NCBI GenBank assembly: GCA_022605405.1
Contig: JABYQQ010000004.1
Coordinates: forward strand, 2,046,001 to 2,110,000
DNA from: Earliella scabrosa
Taxonomy: Eukaryota; Basidiomycota; Agaricomycetes; Polyporales; Polyporaceae
Length of the DNA: 64,000 nt
Reading direction: 5' to 3'
Shown here in pieces: positions 12,239-24,978 of this stretch. How positions within the stretch are numbered: position 1 is the stretch's first letter; every line of letters begins with the position of its first letter. The notes beneath the pieces are model-generated. The model saw only the letters and a list, made by a program, of their open reading frames with translations. It had not been told where the DNA came from and searched no databases. Position numbers and translations under genes: made by a program.

Positions 12239-13190
12239 ATGTCTGGGACACCGCCTTGGCCATCGCTATACAACCCGACAGTCGAGCTCCTACCAATCGC
12301 TCACAGAGACCCCGTCCAGGCGAAAGGGAGATACCTCCATGACCCTCATGGTACGTTCATCACACAGGTAACTGTAAGGCCAACTGGAATGATGCATCGC
12401 AATTCCTAGACATCTTCCGCTTCACCCTGTACTGGACGCTAGTCCTGTACACGCCGTCGTTCATCATATGCGCCGTCTACGCCTTCTTCAACCTTTCATT
12501 TCCCCCACGACGGCCCCAACGCAAGGGATACAGGACGCGACCCTCTCTTACGAGCACCGGAGCGGCATACAGGAGTGTATCTGACGGCGAGAACATCCCG
12601 CTACGACAGTACGATCGGCAGAGGCTTGCGGCCGACGTCCGGACCTCAAGTCAGCTCAGGGTGCAAGCGCGTTCCCCAGCGAAGCAGAACGAGCGACGGT
12701 CGAGGCTGGCGTTTGCGCTGCTCGTGTTCATGCTGTTCGCAGCCTTCGCGTTCGGCGGGGCGGTCGTCGGGTCGGCGATCATAGGGTACGTGCTCGCCGG
12801 ACTGTTCATGGCTGCGAGGTACAACATGTCTACGTGAGTGTCTGTCTTTCGGAATGACAACGTTTTTGGTGGATCACCACCTTGTATGCGCATGTTCTGC
12901 ATTTGATTGGATGGCACTTTCACTTCGCAATTCACTGCCTTTATCATTGTTCGCAGCCAAGAGCGTTTTCATGCACTAGCGAGCCTATTTTCCTATTCTC
13001 TCAATCCAATCTCCTTTCTTCTCCCGCCTTTCATGCGAATGCTGATGGTCCACAGGTGGATTCCATTCATTGGCGGACTGATGCAGACGCTTGTGGGATT
13101 TCTCGCGTGAGTATCGTACCTTGCTACGTCGTCGATAGTCTCTCTGACCCCCTTCGTAGTCTTTGGCCCACAGTCATTGACATCATCTGA
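12239..13190 (+). CDS. Small predicted membrane protein, fungal family of unknown function
   Basis: Four exons (12239-12350, 12410-12833, 13056-13106, 13160-13190) total 618 nt and 205 residues. The N-terminus has the motif [20 protein letters not shown] leading into a membrane helix, LVLYTPSFIICAVYAFFNL. A basic, polar loop of about 65 residues follows. Two helices come next (LAFALLVFMLFAAFAFGGAV and VGSAIIGYVLAGLFMAARYN), and the protein ends in WIPFIGGLMQTLVGFLALWP followed by TVIDII. The strong conservation pattern of the ends ([12 protein letters not shown] and WPTVIDII) looks like a small fungal family of multi-pass endomembrane proteins. I cannot name a function. The 222 bp third intron is long for this window and could also be read through in frame. 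The 3' part of this gene is duplicated at 15542. Confidence 0.75.
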
Positions 13191-13383
13191 GTTTACGTCC
13201 CCGCCTTCGGCTCTGCCTATACCGTGTTCGACGTGATACCCTGGACCCAACCCTGTAATGTATCCGTCTGCTTGAGATTCACACCAGTGCTCCGTCTATA
13301 CATTCCTAGGCGGCTGGGAACCACCACCGACGTGTTATCCGACCTCCCGGTCTCTGTTCGTGAGTGATTTCGTTTCTTACATT
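12789..13383. repeat. Duplicated segment, copy 1
   Basis: This segment matches 15542-16162 in the same orientation with high identity; long stretches are letter-perfect, with scattered substitutions. It spans the last part of exon 2, introns and final exons of the membrane protein, plus the first exon of the HNH-like gene. The left boundary is at cgtgctcgccggact and the right boundary follows gatttcgtttct. Copy 1 lacks about 24 bp that are present in copy 2 near 15963-15986. Confidence 0.9.
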
Positions 13384-14781
13384 TCGTCGCTCGCAATCGA
13401 CGTCAGTGGGCGCTACGTGCATCCATTACGTAAGGTTGTGCATACCACCCCTTTCTCCCAGTCTCTTTCACCACCGCATCATGTCTGGACCAGGGTCCAG
13501 TAGAGCGTGCGCATGCATCTCAGTTGGCTATTGCGCGGGGGGCAAATCTCTTCATCTGGTGGCGATGCTTACCCGTTCCACGAATGATCGCTTGTGAGTG
13601 ATACATATCTTTAAGCTTCAATCTCGAGCTGTAGAACCATTCCCGACATCTTATTGTCATTACATAGGTCTCAATCTCGACCACGTTGGTCCAATGACTG
13701 TCGCAACCCTTCTGCGCTGGATGAACTCGGTCAGAAGAATCGGTGAACCCGACATCAAGCGAGTGGAACTGAAACGACTAGGGCCATTTCAATACGATCC
13801 AACGCCTCTTGACACAGTTCCCGAGTCCGAGTTGCTCACCCCAGGGGATTACGGATGTTTCCATCGAGGTGAATCTTGTCGGGAGACCCGCTGTTCCTCA
13901 TTCACCAAATTTTGCCAACTAGATCCTAAATTGTCCGGCGTGTTGGCCGGCTTGTTGACGGTGCACATAGGAAGCACTCTTGCGGATGTGAAGGCAACTT
14001 GAGAGTGGCGTAAGAGCGCCCTGCAGTGTGAGGACGCAGCCCGCAATCTCAAATTGGTGAGCATATCATCGATACTGCTACCCGCTCGGCGTTAACTCTT
14101 CACAGAACGACATACCGGAGCACCTGCTGAAGGAGGCCGAGGAGCAGCATGGAGTCAAGTGCATCTTTTCGGGTTCGACTGCCGCTCATCTGCAGTGGGT
14201 GTTCCCTCCGGGCGCCGTGAACGTGGTATGTACAGCGGCGTCCTGCAGATGAATCATGACGATACGTTAAGTACTCATGGGGCCTCTGTCTAGGTTCCCA
14301 CTATCCGCGCCGACAGGAATATCCGTCTGGTATCCGAGAATCTCCTGCCCATGCGAGATGACCTTTACAAGCTTTGGCACGAAAACGCGTTCAGCGTTGA
14401 CGTCGACGTAAGTAGCAACGACTCTTCTCCGAGCACTGCAAGACTTTAATCCGAATCTCGTAGGACAATTATCGCATTCGCACTTTCACGCAGGCCGCCG
14501 TAGATGCAGGGTTGCCTGCCTATGTGTCACCCCCAACGCACGCGCAAACCCTCGAGTTTCTCAAGGAACACTTTCGGTGGTCGCTGACCGCTCAATTGGT
14601 TGGTGGGGATATCACAAAAGACTACCCTCTGCGTGAGGTTGCCATCTTCATGGAGGAGATGGGATTGAACGGTGATGAAGAGGATGTCCCACCTCTGGAT
14701 GACCCCCGTTGGGGGAGTGTTATAGGGCAGGAAGTGTTATTAGACGTACAAGAGTCCGATGGTAGTGATTCGGAAGTGTGA
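13212..14781 (+). pseudogene. Decayed HNH-like fungal protein gene, no start codon and an in-frame stop
   Basis: Exon-sized open segments chain together with phase-compatible GT..AG introns: SAYTVFDVIPWTQPC at 13212; LSFTTASCLDQGPVERAHA from 13472; LNLDHVGPMTVATLLRW from 13669; then DPKLSGVLAGLLTVHIGS. The chain meets a TGA at 13999-14001 but stays open in the same frame on the other side (EWRKSALQCEDAARNLKL). Splicing continues through NDIPEHLLKEAEEQHGVKC, IFSGSTAAHLQWVFPPG, ENLLPMRDDLYKLW and NAFSVDVDDNYRIRTF to a stop at 14779-14781. The C-x(2-3)-SG ... W-FPP ... N-L-x-M-R-x-D ... F-S-V-D-VDDNYRI layout is that of basidiomycete HNH-endonuclease-like hypothetical proteins. Copy 1 has no ATG before the first exon, while the duplicate at 15965 does. 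The missing start and the TGA together indicate a pseudogene, although an unseen intron or upstream exon could rescue it. Confidence 0.6.
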
Positions 14782-15541
14782 TTGACGTGCATTTCCTTGA
14801 GCTGAGTCATGGGTCAATTGCTCCCCGGCCCTGTCTGTCATACCTCTGTAGTACTTGTCGTCCTCATCCTCTAGATCTAGTCCGTCTTTTGTGTTGTGGA
14901 ACTTCGTGCACACCTTGAGGAGGAGCTTCGCGTGGACGGCAAAGAATCATGTGGGCGCTTCACTACGATCACATGAACCGAAGGACTTACAACGCTGTTG
15001 CTCAACGCGTCCGCGCAGACCCCGTATCATCACTGCACGCACGCCTTCTACCCTCTGCACACGAGCTCCATGGGACGAATAAAGGCTAAGGGGAAGAAAG
15101 ACACATAGCCAGAGCTACTGTCAGAGTGGTATTGTATCAATTGCTATTCTGCGTTCGCGGCAACTCCAAGACATCGACGCGAGTCTCGAGGTCAAAATAC
15201 GAAGAAACACCTCGGATATAGTATCGCATACACCGAAGCCATTGTCAAGAGGTGTTGCTTTCATGGATCACGGCATACGATAGCAAGGTCCCAAGGTGAG
15301 CGCAGGCGCATGTTAGACTCGCTTGCCAGCCTCTAGTTCCTCGTCCCTATCTGACTACTGACATCTTATTCTGTCAGTGTTTCCGACTGTATCAGCAACT
15401 GCCACGTTGAACAAGAATCGGCTCGGGCGGCCACCTCACACTATGCACCCTTCCCTCAAATGTCGTATATCTCATGCTTGGATGAGCTCACCACGCCAGC
15501 ACCCCAGATGAAGAGGAATTAGACGTAGACCAAAGAGGTGA
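14782..15541. other. Spacer between pseudogene and duplicate, no gene seen
   Basis: 760 bp with short Ser- and Arg-rich frames only. It separates the HNH-like pseudogene from copy 2 of the duplication. Confidence 0.4.
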
Positions 15542-16162
15542 CCGTGCTCGCCGGACTGCTCATGGCTGCGAGGTACAACATGTCTACGTGAGTGTCTGTC
15601 TTTCGAGATTACGGAGTTCTGGTATACCACCATCCTGCATGTGCATATGCTCAATTTGATTGAATGGCACTTTCACTTCGCAATTCACTGCCACTAGTAT
15701 TGTACGCAGCCAAGAGCGTTTTCCTGCAATAGCGGGCCTATTTTCCTATTCTCTCAATACAATCTCCTCTCTTCTCCCCCCTTTCATGCGAATGCTGATG
15801 GTCCACAGGTGGATTCCATTCATTGGCGGACTGATGCAGACGCTTGTGGGATTTCTCGCGTGAGTATCGTACCTTGCTACTTCGTCATTATTCTCCTGAC
15901 TCCCTTCGTAGTCTTTGGCCCACAGTCGTCGACATCATTTGAGTTTACGCCACCGCCTTCGGTCATGCCCCCCGTGATGATGACATCTGCCTATACCGTG
16001 TTCGACGTGATACCCTGGACCCAACCCTGTAATGTATCCGTCTGGTTGATATTCACACCAGTGCTCCATCCATACATTCCTGGGCGGTTGTGAACTACCA
16101 CCGACGTGTTATCCGACCCCCCGGTCTCTGTTCGTGAGTGATTTCGTTTCTGACATTCCGTC
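15542..16162 (+). pseudogene. Duplicated segment, copy 2: tail of the membrane protein plus truncated HNH-like first exon
   Basis: Holds VLAGLLMAARYNMST, the same introns, WIPFIGGLMQTLVGFLA and the terminal LWPTVVDII of the gene at 12239-13190, but nothing from that gene's first half, so it is a promoterless 3' fragment. About 20 bp after its stop it has an ATG opening MPPVMMTSAYTVFDVIPW, the likely original start of the HNH-like gene. That frame hits TGA after YIPGRL and the gene body is absent. Copy 2 thus keeps the start codon that copy 1 has lost, and lacks the body that copy 1 has kept. Confidence 0.75.
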
Positions 16163-17978
16163 ATAGGCACACTCCACGCTACGCTGGGAGCACCTGACCA
16201 TGCCATGTTAGGTCGCTTCCTAGTCTATGACGCCTGAACCGAAGACGACCAACCGCCGATGTCATTGCCTCCGAAACTGCTGTATCCCATGTGCACTGTT
16301 CAGGTTCAGGTGGTTATACGGCATACGGACCAGGACGGTTGCCGGGATCCCGGATATGGGACGTCATCACCCTCAGGTACGTTACCTCCGCCGGTTGGGA
16401 TATCTGCTATGCCGTTGTTCATCATGCCACGGCTTCACAGACACTTACACGGTTCAGAAGGCGATTGTCGCGACACTCTTGCGACCCTTGCAACTCTTTC
16501 TCTCAGTGCGGCAAAACCTCGACGGGTGCCTGTCTGTCCAAGGCAGAGTAGGCCCTGTCATACTCCTTTGTGTATCTTTCTTCTCAGACAGCGCAAGGCC
16601 TTCCCCAGGACCTCTCAGCGTTTCGCCGAGATATGACCTCACATACAGCCCTTCAGCGTCCGAGCGTCAGGGCGCGCTGAAGCTGAGGATCCCATACACT
16701 TGCGGAAGCCATGCGGAAGACAAGCGGATCGGGGAACGGACGAGCAGGTCCGCATGGACCGAAGGGCCGTAACCGTTGCGCGCGAAGTTCACGATCGGGC
16801 CTCAAGCCCCCAAGGCCTACCCAGAGCGCCCTTCCCCGGACTTCTCTGGCTTCCTTTCTGGCCAGCTAGGTTATCCCGACGATTCCACGGGCACAGGAAA
16901 TCGCACACGGATCTCTATTCAATCGACCCCGCATTGACAAGTGCGTCGCCAGCGTTTCTGCGTCCCCCCGTCCGCATTGGCGCGGCGAGCACGCCTCACG
17001 ACCGATGGCTTAGTGCTGAACCTCCGCAATACCTCCTCAGGCCGCAATGACTAGCTCGGACGCACGTCCGCCAGCCGTCGCGCACTCGCTCCTATCGCCA
17101 CCTAGAAGCTATTCTTAGCCGCCGCATTAGCCTTCGCGCTGCACGCTCCATGCTGCCCGTGCGTTCTCTGCGTTAACTACGCTCCTTGCACGCGCGCGCT
17201 GGCGGCAGGCCAGTTGACTCGCATGCGAACGCAGGCTGTCTTCCATTGTCCGCCTGCGGTCCGCGCCGTATCCCATCTGGCCCATCAGCTGGGCTGATCG
17301 CCTCGCGATCCCTGCATCCGCTCGGTGTGCGACTCTCCCATGCCCGCCATCGATAGGACCGCCTGCCACGAGCAATGTCACCATATACGGCCGCGGCGGT
17401 CGCGGTCGCACCTGGGCCCTCTCCCGTCCATGCCGGCACGCAGGCTCTTCTCCGCGAGCTGGCGTGGTCGCAGAGGACTTGTGCTTGGTGCGGCTGGTGC
17501 TGTGTCAGTTGACGCGTCGACGTCCCACAGGCAGGCAGCTTGGAGGCGCCGGGCTGCCGGATTTTCTGGGGGATTTTCTCTGCGTACCCAAGCAATCTCT
17601 CGCGGTCAGGGGCGGTAGGGATCCTGAACGCTCAACGTTCGAATCCTGTCCGTGGCGTTCCCTGGCTGCTCAGGTGCGCGGTCGCCAGAGCTGGATCCTG
17701 ATCTCGTTCTCATGCGTGCGCCGCTCTCCAGGATCTCTCATGCAAGCCAGCCAGCCAAGTGGTGCCTGCCTTTCTGCTGCCCGAATGCGGGCAGATTGTG
17801 TTCCTTGTCCGCTGGAGCGCGTGACGCTGGAACGTCCGCGTCGCTCAAGCAGGGTTCTGCACTCAAAGACACAAAGACACGCATCCCGATGGGTGCGCAC
17901 GCCGCAGGACACGGACAAGGCAGCCGTCGGGACCGAACGACCGCATGGGACGCGCAGTGGCACGTCCGTCAGGCAGGC

Positions 17979-17995
17979 TCAGAGCTCAGAGCTCA
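17979..17995. repeat. Heptamer tandem repeat TCAGAGC x2.4
   Basis: Perfect direct repeat with a 7 bp period. Its rotation CTCAGAG shares the CTCAG core seen in other duplications of the desert. Confidence 0.8.
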
Positions 17996-20900
17996 AACTC
18001 TCCAAGCCTCCCAATCCCGTCCTCGCGATACTCAAATCTATCGGAGTGGTGGTTGTGCGCCTGGACATGTACGTACGCGCGTCCGCTCTCTCGTCCTCCG
18101 CGCTACCAGTGGCACACCCACCGGTGTCGCGCGGTGTCGTAATCTGCCAACCACGATCCCCGGACGGGAGAGTCTGCTCGCAATGCAACATTGCACACAC
18201 ACGGGCTGGCGCTTGGCTGCGTTCCCCTGGCTGCCGTTCCGCCCCTCTCCGTGCCCTCGGTGCCGCACTAGGCCAAAGCGGGGCATCGGCCGTGTCTGCG
18301 GACTCAGTAGAGGTCTCCCCGACGTGCGATTTCCGTGGCACGCGCGCTCGCCAGGCCGATGGGCGATTGCGATTTACGCTGCGAGCCCGTGGGCCGGGCG
18401 TGCACTTACGGTACATGGCTTGATGCAGCCTCCCCTGCTTAGCGCGCGGGCCACCGGACATTGGAGGACGCGACAAATCGCGAAGCCACGTTCGCTCTCA
18501 CACTGTCCCACACTGGTCGCGCACTCGCCGCGCTCGGTCGGACCTCTGGGCAGGTATCAGGTCGCTTGGCTACTGCCTGCTACTGCAGCCAGATGGAAGC
18601 GACAAGCGGCTGCTGGGCTTCTCAGGACTCTTTGCGCTATCCATCGCGATATCTTTGCACGCAGGTGAGGTGGACGACTCTCGGAAGGTTCGAATTCGAG
18701 CGCTCACAACCGCATGCGCAGAATCGAACTCGCGCTTGCTATATATCCCTAGCCGCAGGCCACGCCCTCGCCAATTGCAACCTCGCAGTCCGACGCCGGG
18801 TTCTGGCGCTGGGGGCGGCGTGCGCCCGCTAGCGAAGACAACATCTGTCAATGTCAATGCAAAGCGCGACGAGGCCGACCGCGAAATTCGAATTTGCACG
18901 ATGAATAATGACACATGGTACTCAACTTAGTCTTCAGCCTTTCCGCCGTATCCCGCCCACAGACAGGCTCAGGGCGGTGTCCCTACATGAAACGCTCGCC
19001 GCCCCAGACAATGTTCCCCGGGACTCACGGCAGCGCCAAGGGTGTCTTGGGCGTCGAGTTTCGTGCCCGCCTTTGGGGATCCGTCTCACGCTCACCCACC
19101 CTCCCGAGCGGTGAGTAGAACTCTCACCAAGGCGGTATATGCCACCATCTGGATAGCTGGGCGCAGGAAGTGCATGGATCGCACTCGGCGAGATCGCATC
19201 GTGGGTTTCTCGCCGATGCTGCGGCGAAATGCGTGCTTGGAACCCCCTCGAGGTTCGCTCGCTCGCGGCCAAGTCGCTTGCGGCACAAATGCAAGTGTGA
19301 CTGTTGCGCACGCAGGGAAGATTGGTAAGTGTGGCTCAGTTACTAACGGGCCTGCGAGGGCGGTTGCAGGCGCTGGACATACATAGCGCGGCGCAACCCA
19401 CGCCGACTGTGCGTAGCGTCGCTTGCGGTCGCGTTCGTGCTCATGTTTTCGCGTTCGCATGCGGCGCAGCGAACGTTGTTGGGTTTAGAGGCAACACGCC
19501 GCACGCAAGTGGCTGGCTGCGTGCGGTCCGCAATCAGACTCTCTTCCCTCAGCCGCAGCGGCCAGCTCCTGCGAGCATTGAATGCGTCCCAAGCCCCTCC
19601 ACGCTCCAACAACCCAGCCAGGCTTGGAAGGGCCCGCTCGTAATCTGGATCCTGGACTGTCCCCACTGCACCCACTTGGCGGGCGTCAAGTCCTTGGACG
19701 GGCGTGGGTGTGCGTGCGTGCTCACCCAGGGTTCCCAGCCACGGTGGGTTCCCATACCTTCCGGGCGGATGGACGAACGTACGCCCTGCCTTCTCCGCAT
19801 CATGCACGCCGCTAGCGCTGTGAGCCCGATCGCGCTCGGGCTCCCAGGGCCCACCACGGAAGGTGGGCTGATGCCACAGACGCATCATCTCCCTATGATC
19901 CATGATCCCTCCCCAGGCAGTCGCTGAGAAAACGAAGCGGGGGAGGCGCTCTGGCTGCCCAGCTGCCCCGGAACGAGCGACAGCTGACGCGCCGCTCTCC
20001 CCGGGCTGCAGAGAAGCTCTCGTGCGGAGGGAGAAGGACGGATCGCGCGGCGCTGCTCAAGTTTGCTCGTCGTGCCGTGCGTGTGGGGACGGAGGGGCGA
20101 ATCGGCCAGGCTGGGGCAGCCCTGCCCGTCCGAGCCCTGTCGACGTCTGCTCGGCCGTGGGTTCCTCGCAGATGTCGCGGCGAAACGGTCGCATTCAGCG
20201 CACGCACTGCAGCGACGTACGTTCTCTCGCCAGGTCGCCAGGCGCGACCCCAACCCAGCGTCCGTTTCGTCGACAGGCATGGCCCGAGTCCTCGTGCTAT
20301 TCTCGGCCGTTACGCGTCACGTCTGATGCAGATGCGTCGTCCTCGCTCCTCCGAACCACACCGCACACAAGGGCGGCAAGGCGACCTGTGCACGCGGCGC
20401 TGGGTGTGGGTGCGCCCCCACCCCGCTGCGGACCGTTTCCTTCGACGCGTTCGATACTCGCGCGGGGTGTTCGCAGGCCAGCGACGGCGCCGCGGGTCGC
20501 GCGCGACGTACCTGCGAGCGTGTGCGCGCCGGCGCCACCCGCTCCCATACAGAAACAGGCGAGCCTATGGCGCCGCGCGACGCGTCTATATCGGGCGTCG
20601 CAACCTCCCCTGCGTGCGACGGGGACGCCAAGGTGCCCAGGTGCTGGAAATACGAAACACTTGTCACTGACGTCTATCGTTTCGATGGAGTCGGAGGGAA
20701 GCCTGAAGGGGCTGCCGTGGGTGCGGCGGGACCAGGGATTAACCTGATTGCCCGCCGCGCTGCGCACATTGTCTGGGGTCGCCACTCGTATGAAAGCTTC
20801 GCAGACGGTCGGACGTGGTGCGTGGGGAGACCATGGAAATTTTTTTCGCGGACGGAGAGAAGGGGCTTCGCATGCTAAAGACAATGTTATATGAAGGTTA

Positions 20901-21187
20901 ATGAATTCGAAGGCGGGCGCACGGGACGTGAGTGGCGTGCGACGTGGCACTGGAATTAAGCACGCGCGGGCTGGGTGGGACAATGGAGCGCAATCAGCGC
21001 GGTGACGTGCACGGTGCGCATGATGCGTCCGAGCCGTCGCGCGAGGCAGCTTCTGGGGAGGACGCGGAGCCCCACCGGGCGGGAGAAGGCGCGGAGGAGA
21101 GCTGCTTCTAATGCTCCCCGCACGAATGCCCGGTCGGCGGGGACGCGCAGGCGGAAGGCGTACCACATCGCACCGACTTCTCTGCAG

Positions 21188-21201
21188 TCTGAGATCTGAG
21201 A
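21188..21201. repeat. Heptamer tandem repeat TCTGAGA x2
   Basis: Perfect direct repeat. On the minus strand it reads TCTCAGA, a rotation of CTCAGAT, again with the CTCAG core. Confidence 0.8.
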
Positions 21202-22103
21202 AGGCAGCAGCAGCGGGCGCGGAGAGGACAAAGCAAGGGATCGCATTCATACATCGATCATATGCAATGCATGGGATGGGGCTCGGTGCACACTGGTTGG
21301 AAGTTAGAACGGCCCGCGCGAGCTTCAGTGAAAGAACGCGCGAAAATGAAAAGGAATGCAGCAGGTTCCAGGCGGACGGGGCGGCTCCCTGGCCCGCGCT
21401 CCGGCGCAGACGCGTCCGTGCCAGCCTTCTCGACGTCACCGGGCCTCCCTCCCAGCGTCGCGCGGCGCGTCACGCAGCGCGCGCGGTATCAGCAGCTCCC
21501 CAGACCTGACCTCCTCCTACCCACGGCGCGCGGCAGTGTGCACGAGAGGCGAGAGAGGGCGACCCATGCGCGAAGCCGCGTGCGCGCTCGCTCCTGGCAC
21601 CGTGACGAGATCTGCGGCACGAGGAGACACGCTGCAGCCAGCCTGCACGCGCCGATGGCGTATCGCGGCGCTTGGAGGCAGGAGGTATGGGAAGGCTCCT
21701 CTTCCCTGGCGAGCACCTGGCGGATCGGGCAGGAGGGGGCAGGCCGTACGGATCGATAGGCGTCCTCGAGCTCGCGCGAGTCCGCGTCCTTTGTTTCTCC
21801 TCGAGAACGCGACTTGACTTGCGCTCGCTCTCGGAGATGGCTCGGATGGATCGTCTGCAGCTGCGTTTGCGTGCAGATTCGCACTCGGGTGCGTGCGCCC
21901 ACCGTGCCACTCGGCTACGGATCGATCTCGCGGAGATGGGCGAACAGAGGTCTTCCTGCGACGCTCCCCCAAGGCTTCAGCTTCAAGGTCGGTCTCGAGA
22001 ACAAAGGACGTGACCCGCCGAGCAGCCATCGATGCATTGTGGGGTCGGAAGTCCGTCAGCCAAAAATTTCGCGCCGCGCTCCTGGATCCCTCTAGCGATG
22101 AAT

Positions 22104-22114
22104 GGGGGGGGGGG
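22104..22114. repeat. G11 homopolymer
   Basis: Eleven consecutive G residues within the desert, the longest G run noticed in the window. A likely site of sequencing length error. Confidence 0.9.
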
Positions 22115-22182
22115 TCCCGTCGGTTCGAATGCCGTCAGATACGTACGCGCTGCGTTCCCGGACAGGACCCGCACCCAGCCAT

Positions 22183-22196
22183 GAGTACTGAGTACT
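22183..22196. repeat. Heptamer tandem repeat GAGTACT x2
   Basis: Perfect direct repeat. A rotation read on the minus strand is CTCAGTA. Confidence 0.8.
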
Positions 22197-22861
22197 TGCG
22201 TGCGTGCGGGCCTGAGTCAAGATCGGGCGCCTCCCGTGCAGCGTGCCCCCAGGACTGCAGGACGAGTGACAAGGTGTGAGTATGCGCGCCAGTGCGCAAC
22301 GTAAAGTCCGTATGTCCGGGCGCGTCATAAAGCTAGGCAAATCGTTAAACGAGCGTGTCCAGCGTGCGGCGCGTACGTACCCGCCTCGCGACTTTACGCT
22401 TTACGGAACCATGCTGGCATTGCTCGAGCGAACGCGGCGCACGGCCGACGCGCACCGTGCCCTCCGCGAGGCCTCGTGCCGACGCCTCCTCCACCAGCGA
22501 GGTTCGTGTTCGTGGTCCTGAAAATAGCGCGCGGCGTGTGAGAACGTACATAGAAGGGCACGCACGAGAAGGGGGCGGCGGGGAACACACGCACACGCAC
22601 GGGCAGGGTGAAACCTCGGCGCGTACGCTCGTGTACGTTGTGGAAACACGTATTCGAAGCGGTCAGGCCTAAGGGGGCGATGTGCGTGACGTAGAACCCG
22701 GCACGACATCCCAGCATCCCGATTCCGCGCACGTCCTCAGGCCTCCAGGTCGGTGCTGATCGCTCGAGATGAGATGGCCGCGATCAGTGCTGCCAGTGGG
22801 TGAGAGCGAGAGAGAGCGCGGTCACGTTTCGAGAGTGCAGGGTGCGTGTGCTCGACCCTCG

Positions 22862-22875
22862 GGCCTCAGGCCTCA
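22862..22875. repeat. Heptamer tandem repeat GGCCTCA x2
   Basis: Perfect direct repeat, a rotation of CTCAGGC. An imperfect relative, CCTCAGG followed by CCTCCAGG, lies about 120 bp upstream near 22736. Confidence 0.8.
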
Positions 22876-24271
22876 GGGTGGACAGCATTTGTGAACTGCT
22901 GCACTCGGCGGACTTTGCGAAGCCCCGTCGCGCTCGCGCAGAGACAGCCGCTGCGGCCGCCATCCTGTTTGCCTAGTGCTGCTCAGTGCAAGAAGCTAGT
23001 GCAGATATTTCGGGCAGGAGAGCGCGCGGTATTGATGGAGGAAGCACGCCCGGCGCGCCCTGTGCGCTCGGTGATCTATTTGCGACTGCCCGTCAGCCCG
23101 TCAGCACAAACCAAGCAGAGAGACACGGGAGAAGCTGCACGAACCTGTGATGTGGTGTAGCGCGCGTAGGCGCTCTCTCTTGCTCTCTTCTCTGCGCGGC
23201 GCGCGCGGCCGGGCTGAACGGTCAGTCCGGCACGCAAGGGAAGACGGAGGGGGGCGCCCAAAGAGCCACGCAAATTTGTAGACGGATCGTGCAGGTTTCG
23301 TGTGGTTCGTATGTGTTGATGAAGGTTGCGTTGATGAGCAGTGGCAACGAGGATGCCGTCCGAGGACCGAATCCGATCGGGTAAAGCACTGAAGCCAGGG
23401 GAGGAGCCCTGGAGTCTGCAAGTCTCCATGAATGCCGACGGAGTCCGAGCCAACGTTTTGTCGCGACCCTTGCCGGATGCGTGTTTGCGAATTCGCTCGC
23501 GCAGGGTGAATGACAAGCAATGTAAGGTACCGTCCGACTGGGAAGTGGCACGGAGATGAAACGGATGCGACGGTCCCAGCCTGGAGAGGGCCCGGCGCAG
23601 ACGTTCGAGCTTGAAGCCTGCCAGTCGCTCGAAGCGCATGGAAAATAGAGGGTGCGTGTCCGTTTCACCACCGACGGCTCGATGGGAACGAGTCCGGACC
23701 TTGAAGCGTGAAGGCCCATGCTACAAGTGTCCGCGTCGGACATATATGCGGACAGCTCGATGCGGTGGAACGGAAGCGTGCGTCCCTTGCCAGCCGTGGC
23801 ACGATTTGAGCGCCGTGTGCAGCTATTCGGATTCTTGGGCCGCCTGGAACTTGAACGGGCACGGAAGGCATGCGAGGGTTAGTAGAGAGGCGGTCAGAGA
23901 ACGCCAAGGGCAAACATGGCCATCCGGGATCCACCGCGACCGGGAACGGGCGCGGCGGAGACAAGAGGGCTTGCGGGCGCGGACTCGTGCAATTGCAAGT
24001 TCAACTTCAGCATTCAGCATTCAATTGCAAGGCTTGGTGTGTCGCTCCGTACGTACGTTTCGCGTCCATCTGTGGGACTCAGGACAAGGTCCCGAGCACG
24101 AATGTCTCTCCGGCGTTCTCCATGCTCGTTCGCCTCAGCTGTAATAGGCCTGTGGGGTCTGTGAGCGACGGATGGGGCCACCGACCGAGGCAGCCTGGGA
24201 GTCGGGGAGAGCCTGTGGCCGAAGGCCCAGCCAGGAATCGCCGGCGGTTCGGTCCTGTCCTCTCCTGGGAT

Positions 24272-24285
24272 TCAGAACTCAGAAC
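24272..24285. repeat. Heptamer tandem repeat TCAGAAC x2
   Basis: Perfect direct repeat, a rotation of CTCAGAA. A TTCAGCA-type heptamer duplication (CAGCATT x2) lies at 24008-24021. Confidence 0.8.
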
Positions 24286-24978
24286 GAGCGCACGCTACTC
24301 AGCTCGCGGCGAAAACGCGCACAAACGGCGGACGTGCGCGTAACGCGATGTGTGAGCACGTACACCAATCAGGGCGGCAAGTTCAACAACGCAACGCGCA
24401 GAACGAATTCGAACTGGGAGCCGTGGGCGCCCACGCCGTCCACACGTCCACACACGGATTCAGATTTGAGATGGTTCGGCGAAGTTCGCGCGATGGGTGA
24501 CCACGCATCCGGAGGAACGCATAACGGTTCGCGATCAAGGTCCTCGCCAGGCTGCTGTGCTCGCCAGCGTGCGGTGGCACGCCTGGGACTCGTAGAATAT
24601 CTGTGAGTGCGTGTGGGCCCTGGGGCCCGGTGCAGCGGTGTAGGTGTAGCGCCTTCCCTCCGTCAGCATTCCCATCGTTGCCGCCAGCTGCAGCCTGAGA
24701 CTTGAGTGTTCGGTCGACCGTCGTACGAGCACCCAAGCCAGAGGGCCCATAGGCTAGGACGTACGACCGCACCCGGCGACGGGCGCGAACCGTTCCTCGC
24801 GCGCACTGCCCTGTCCCCCAGGTCCGACAGCATCGTAGAACTTGTGGTCTGTATTGGTGTTGGCCCAGCGGCGGCGGGGGAGTTAGATGTCCGAGACCTC
24901 CAGCCTGCGAACGCGACCGTGGGGGTGTCTGACGGTCCTCCGGGCGACACCGCGACCGACGTCGCGGGGTGGTCCTGG

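Noticed and set aside
17630..17660. gttcgaatcc, a tRNA B-box-like word
   Set aside because: Flanking bases do not form a T stem, and no A box or acceptor stem is present.
17464..18668. Overlapping plus-strand ORFs of 319 and 338 codons
   Set aside because: Two frames open over the same DNA, neither with domain, hydrophobic pattern or splice context; cannot both be genes and neither stands out.
20297..21439. Longest ORF of the desert, 380 codons on the minus strand
   Set aside because: Arg/Ser/Pro/Ala-rich with no domain, overlapped by several equally open frames on both strands; typical of stop-poor GC-rich DNA.
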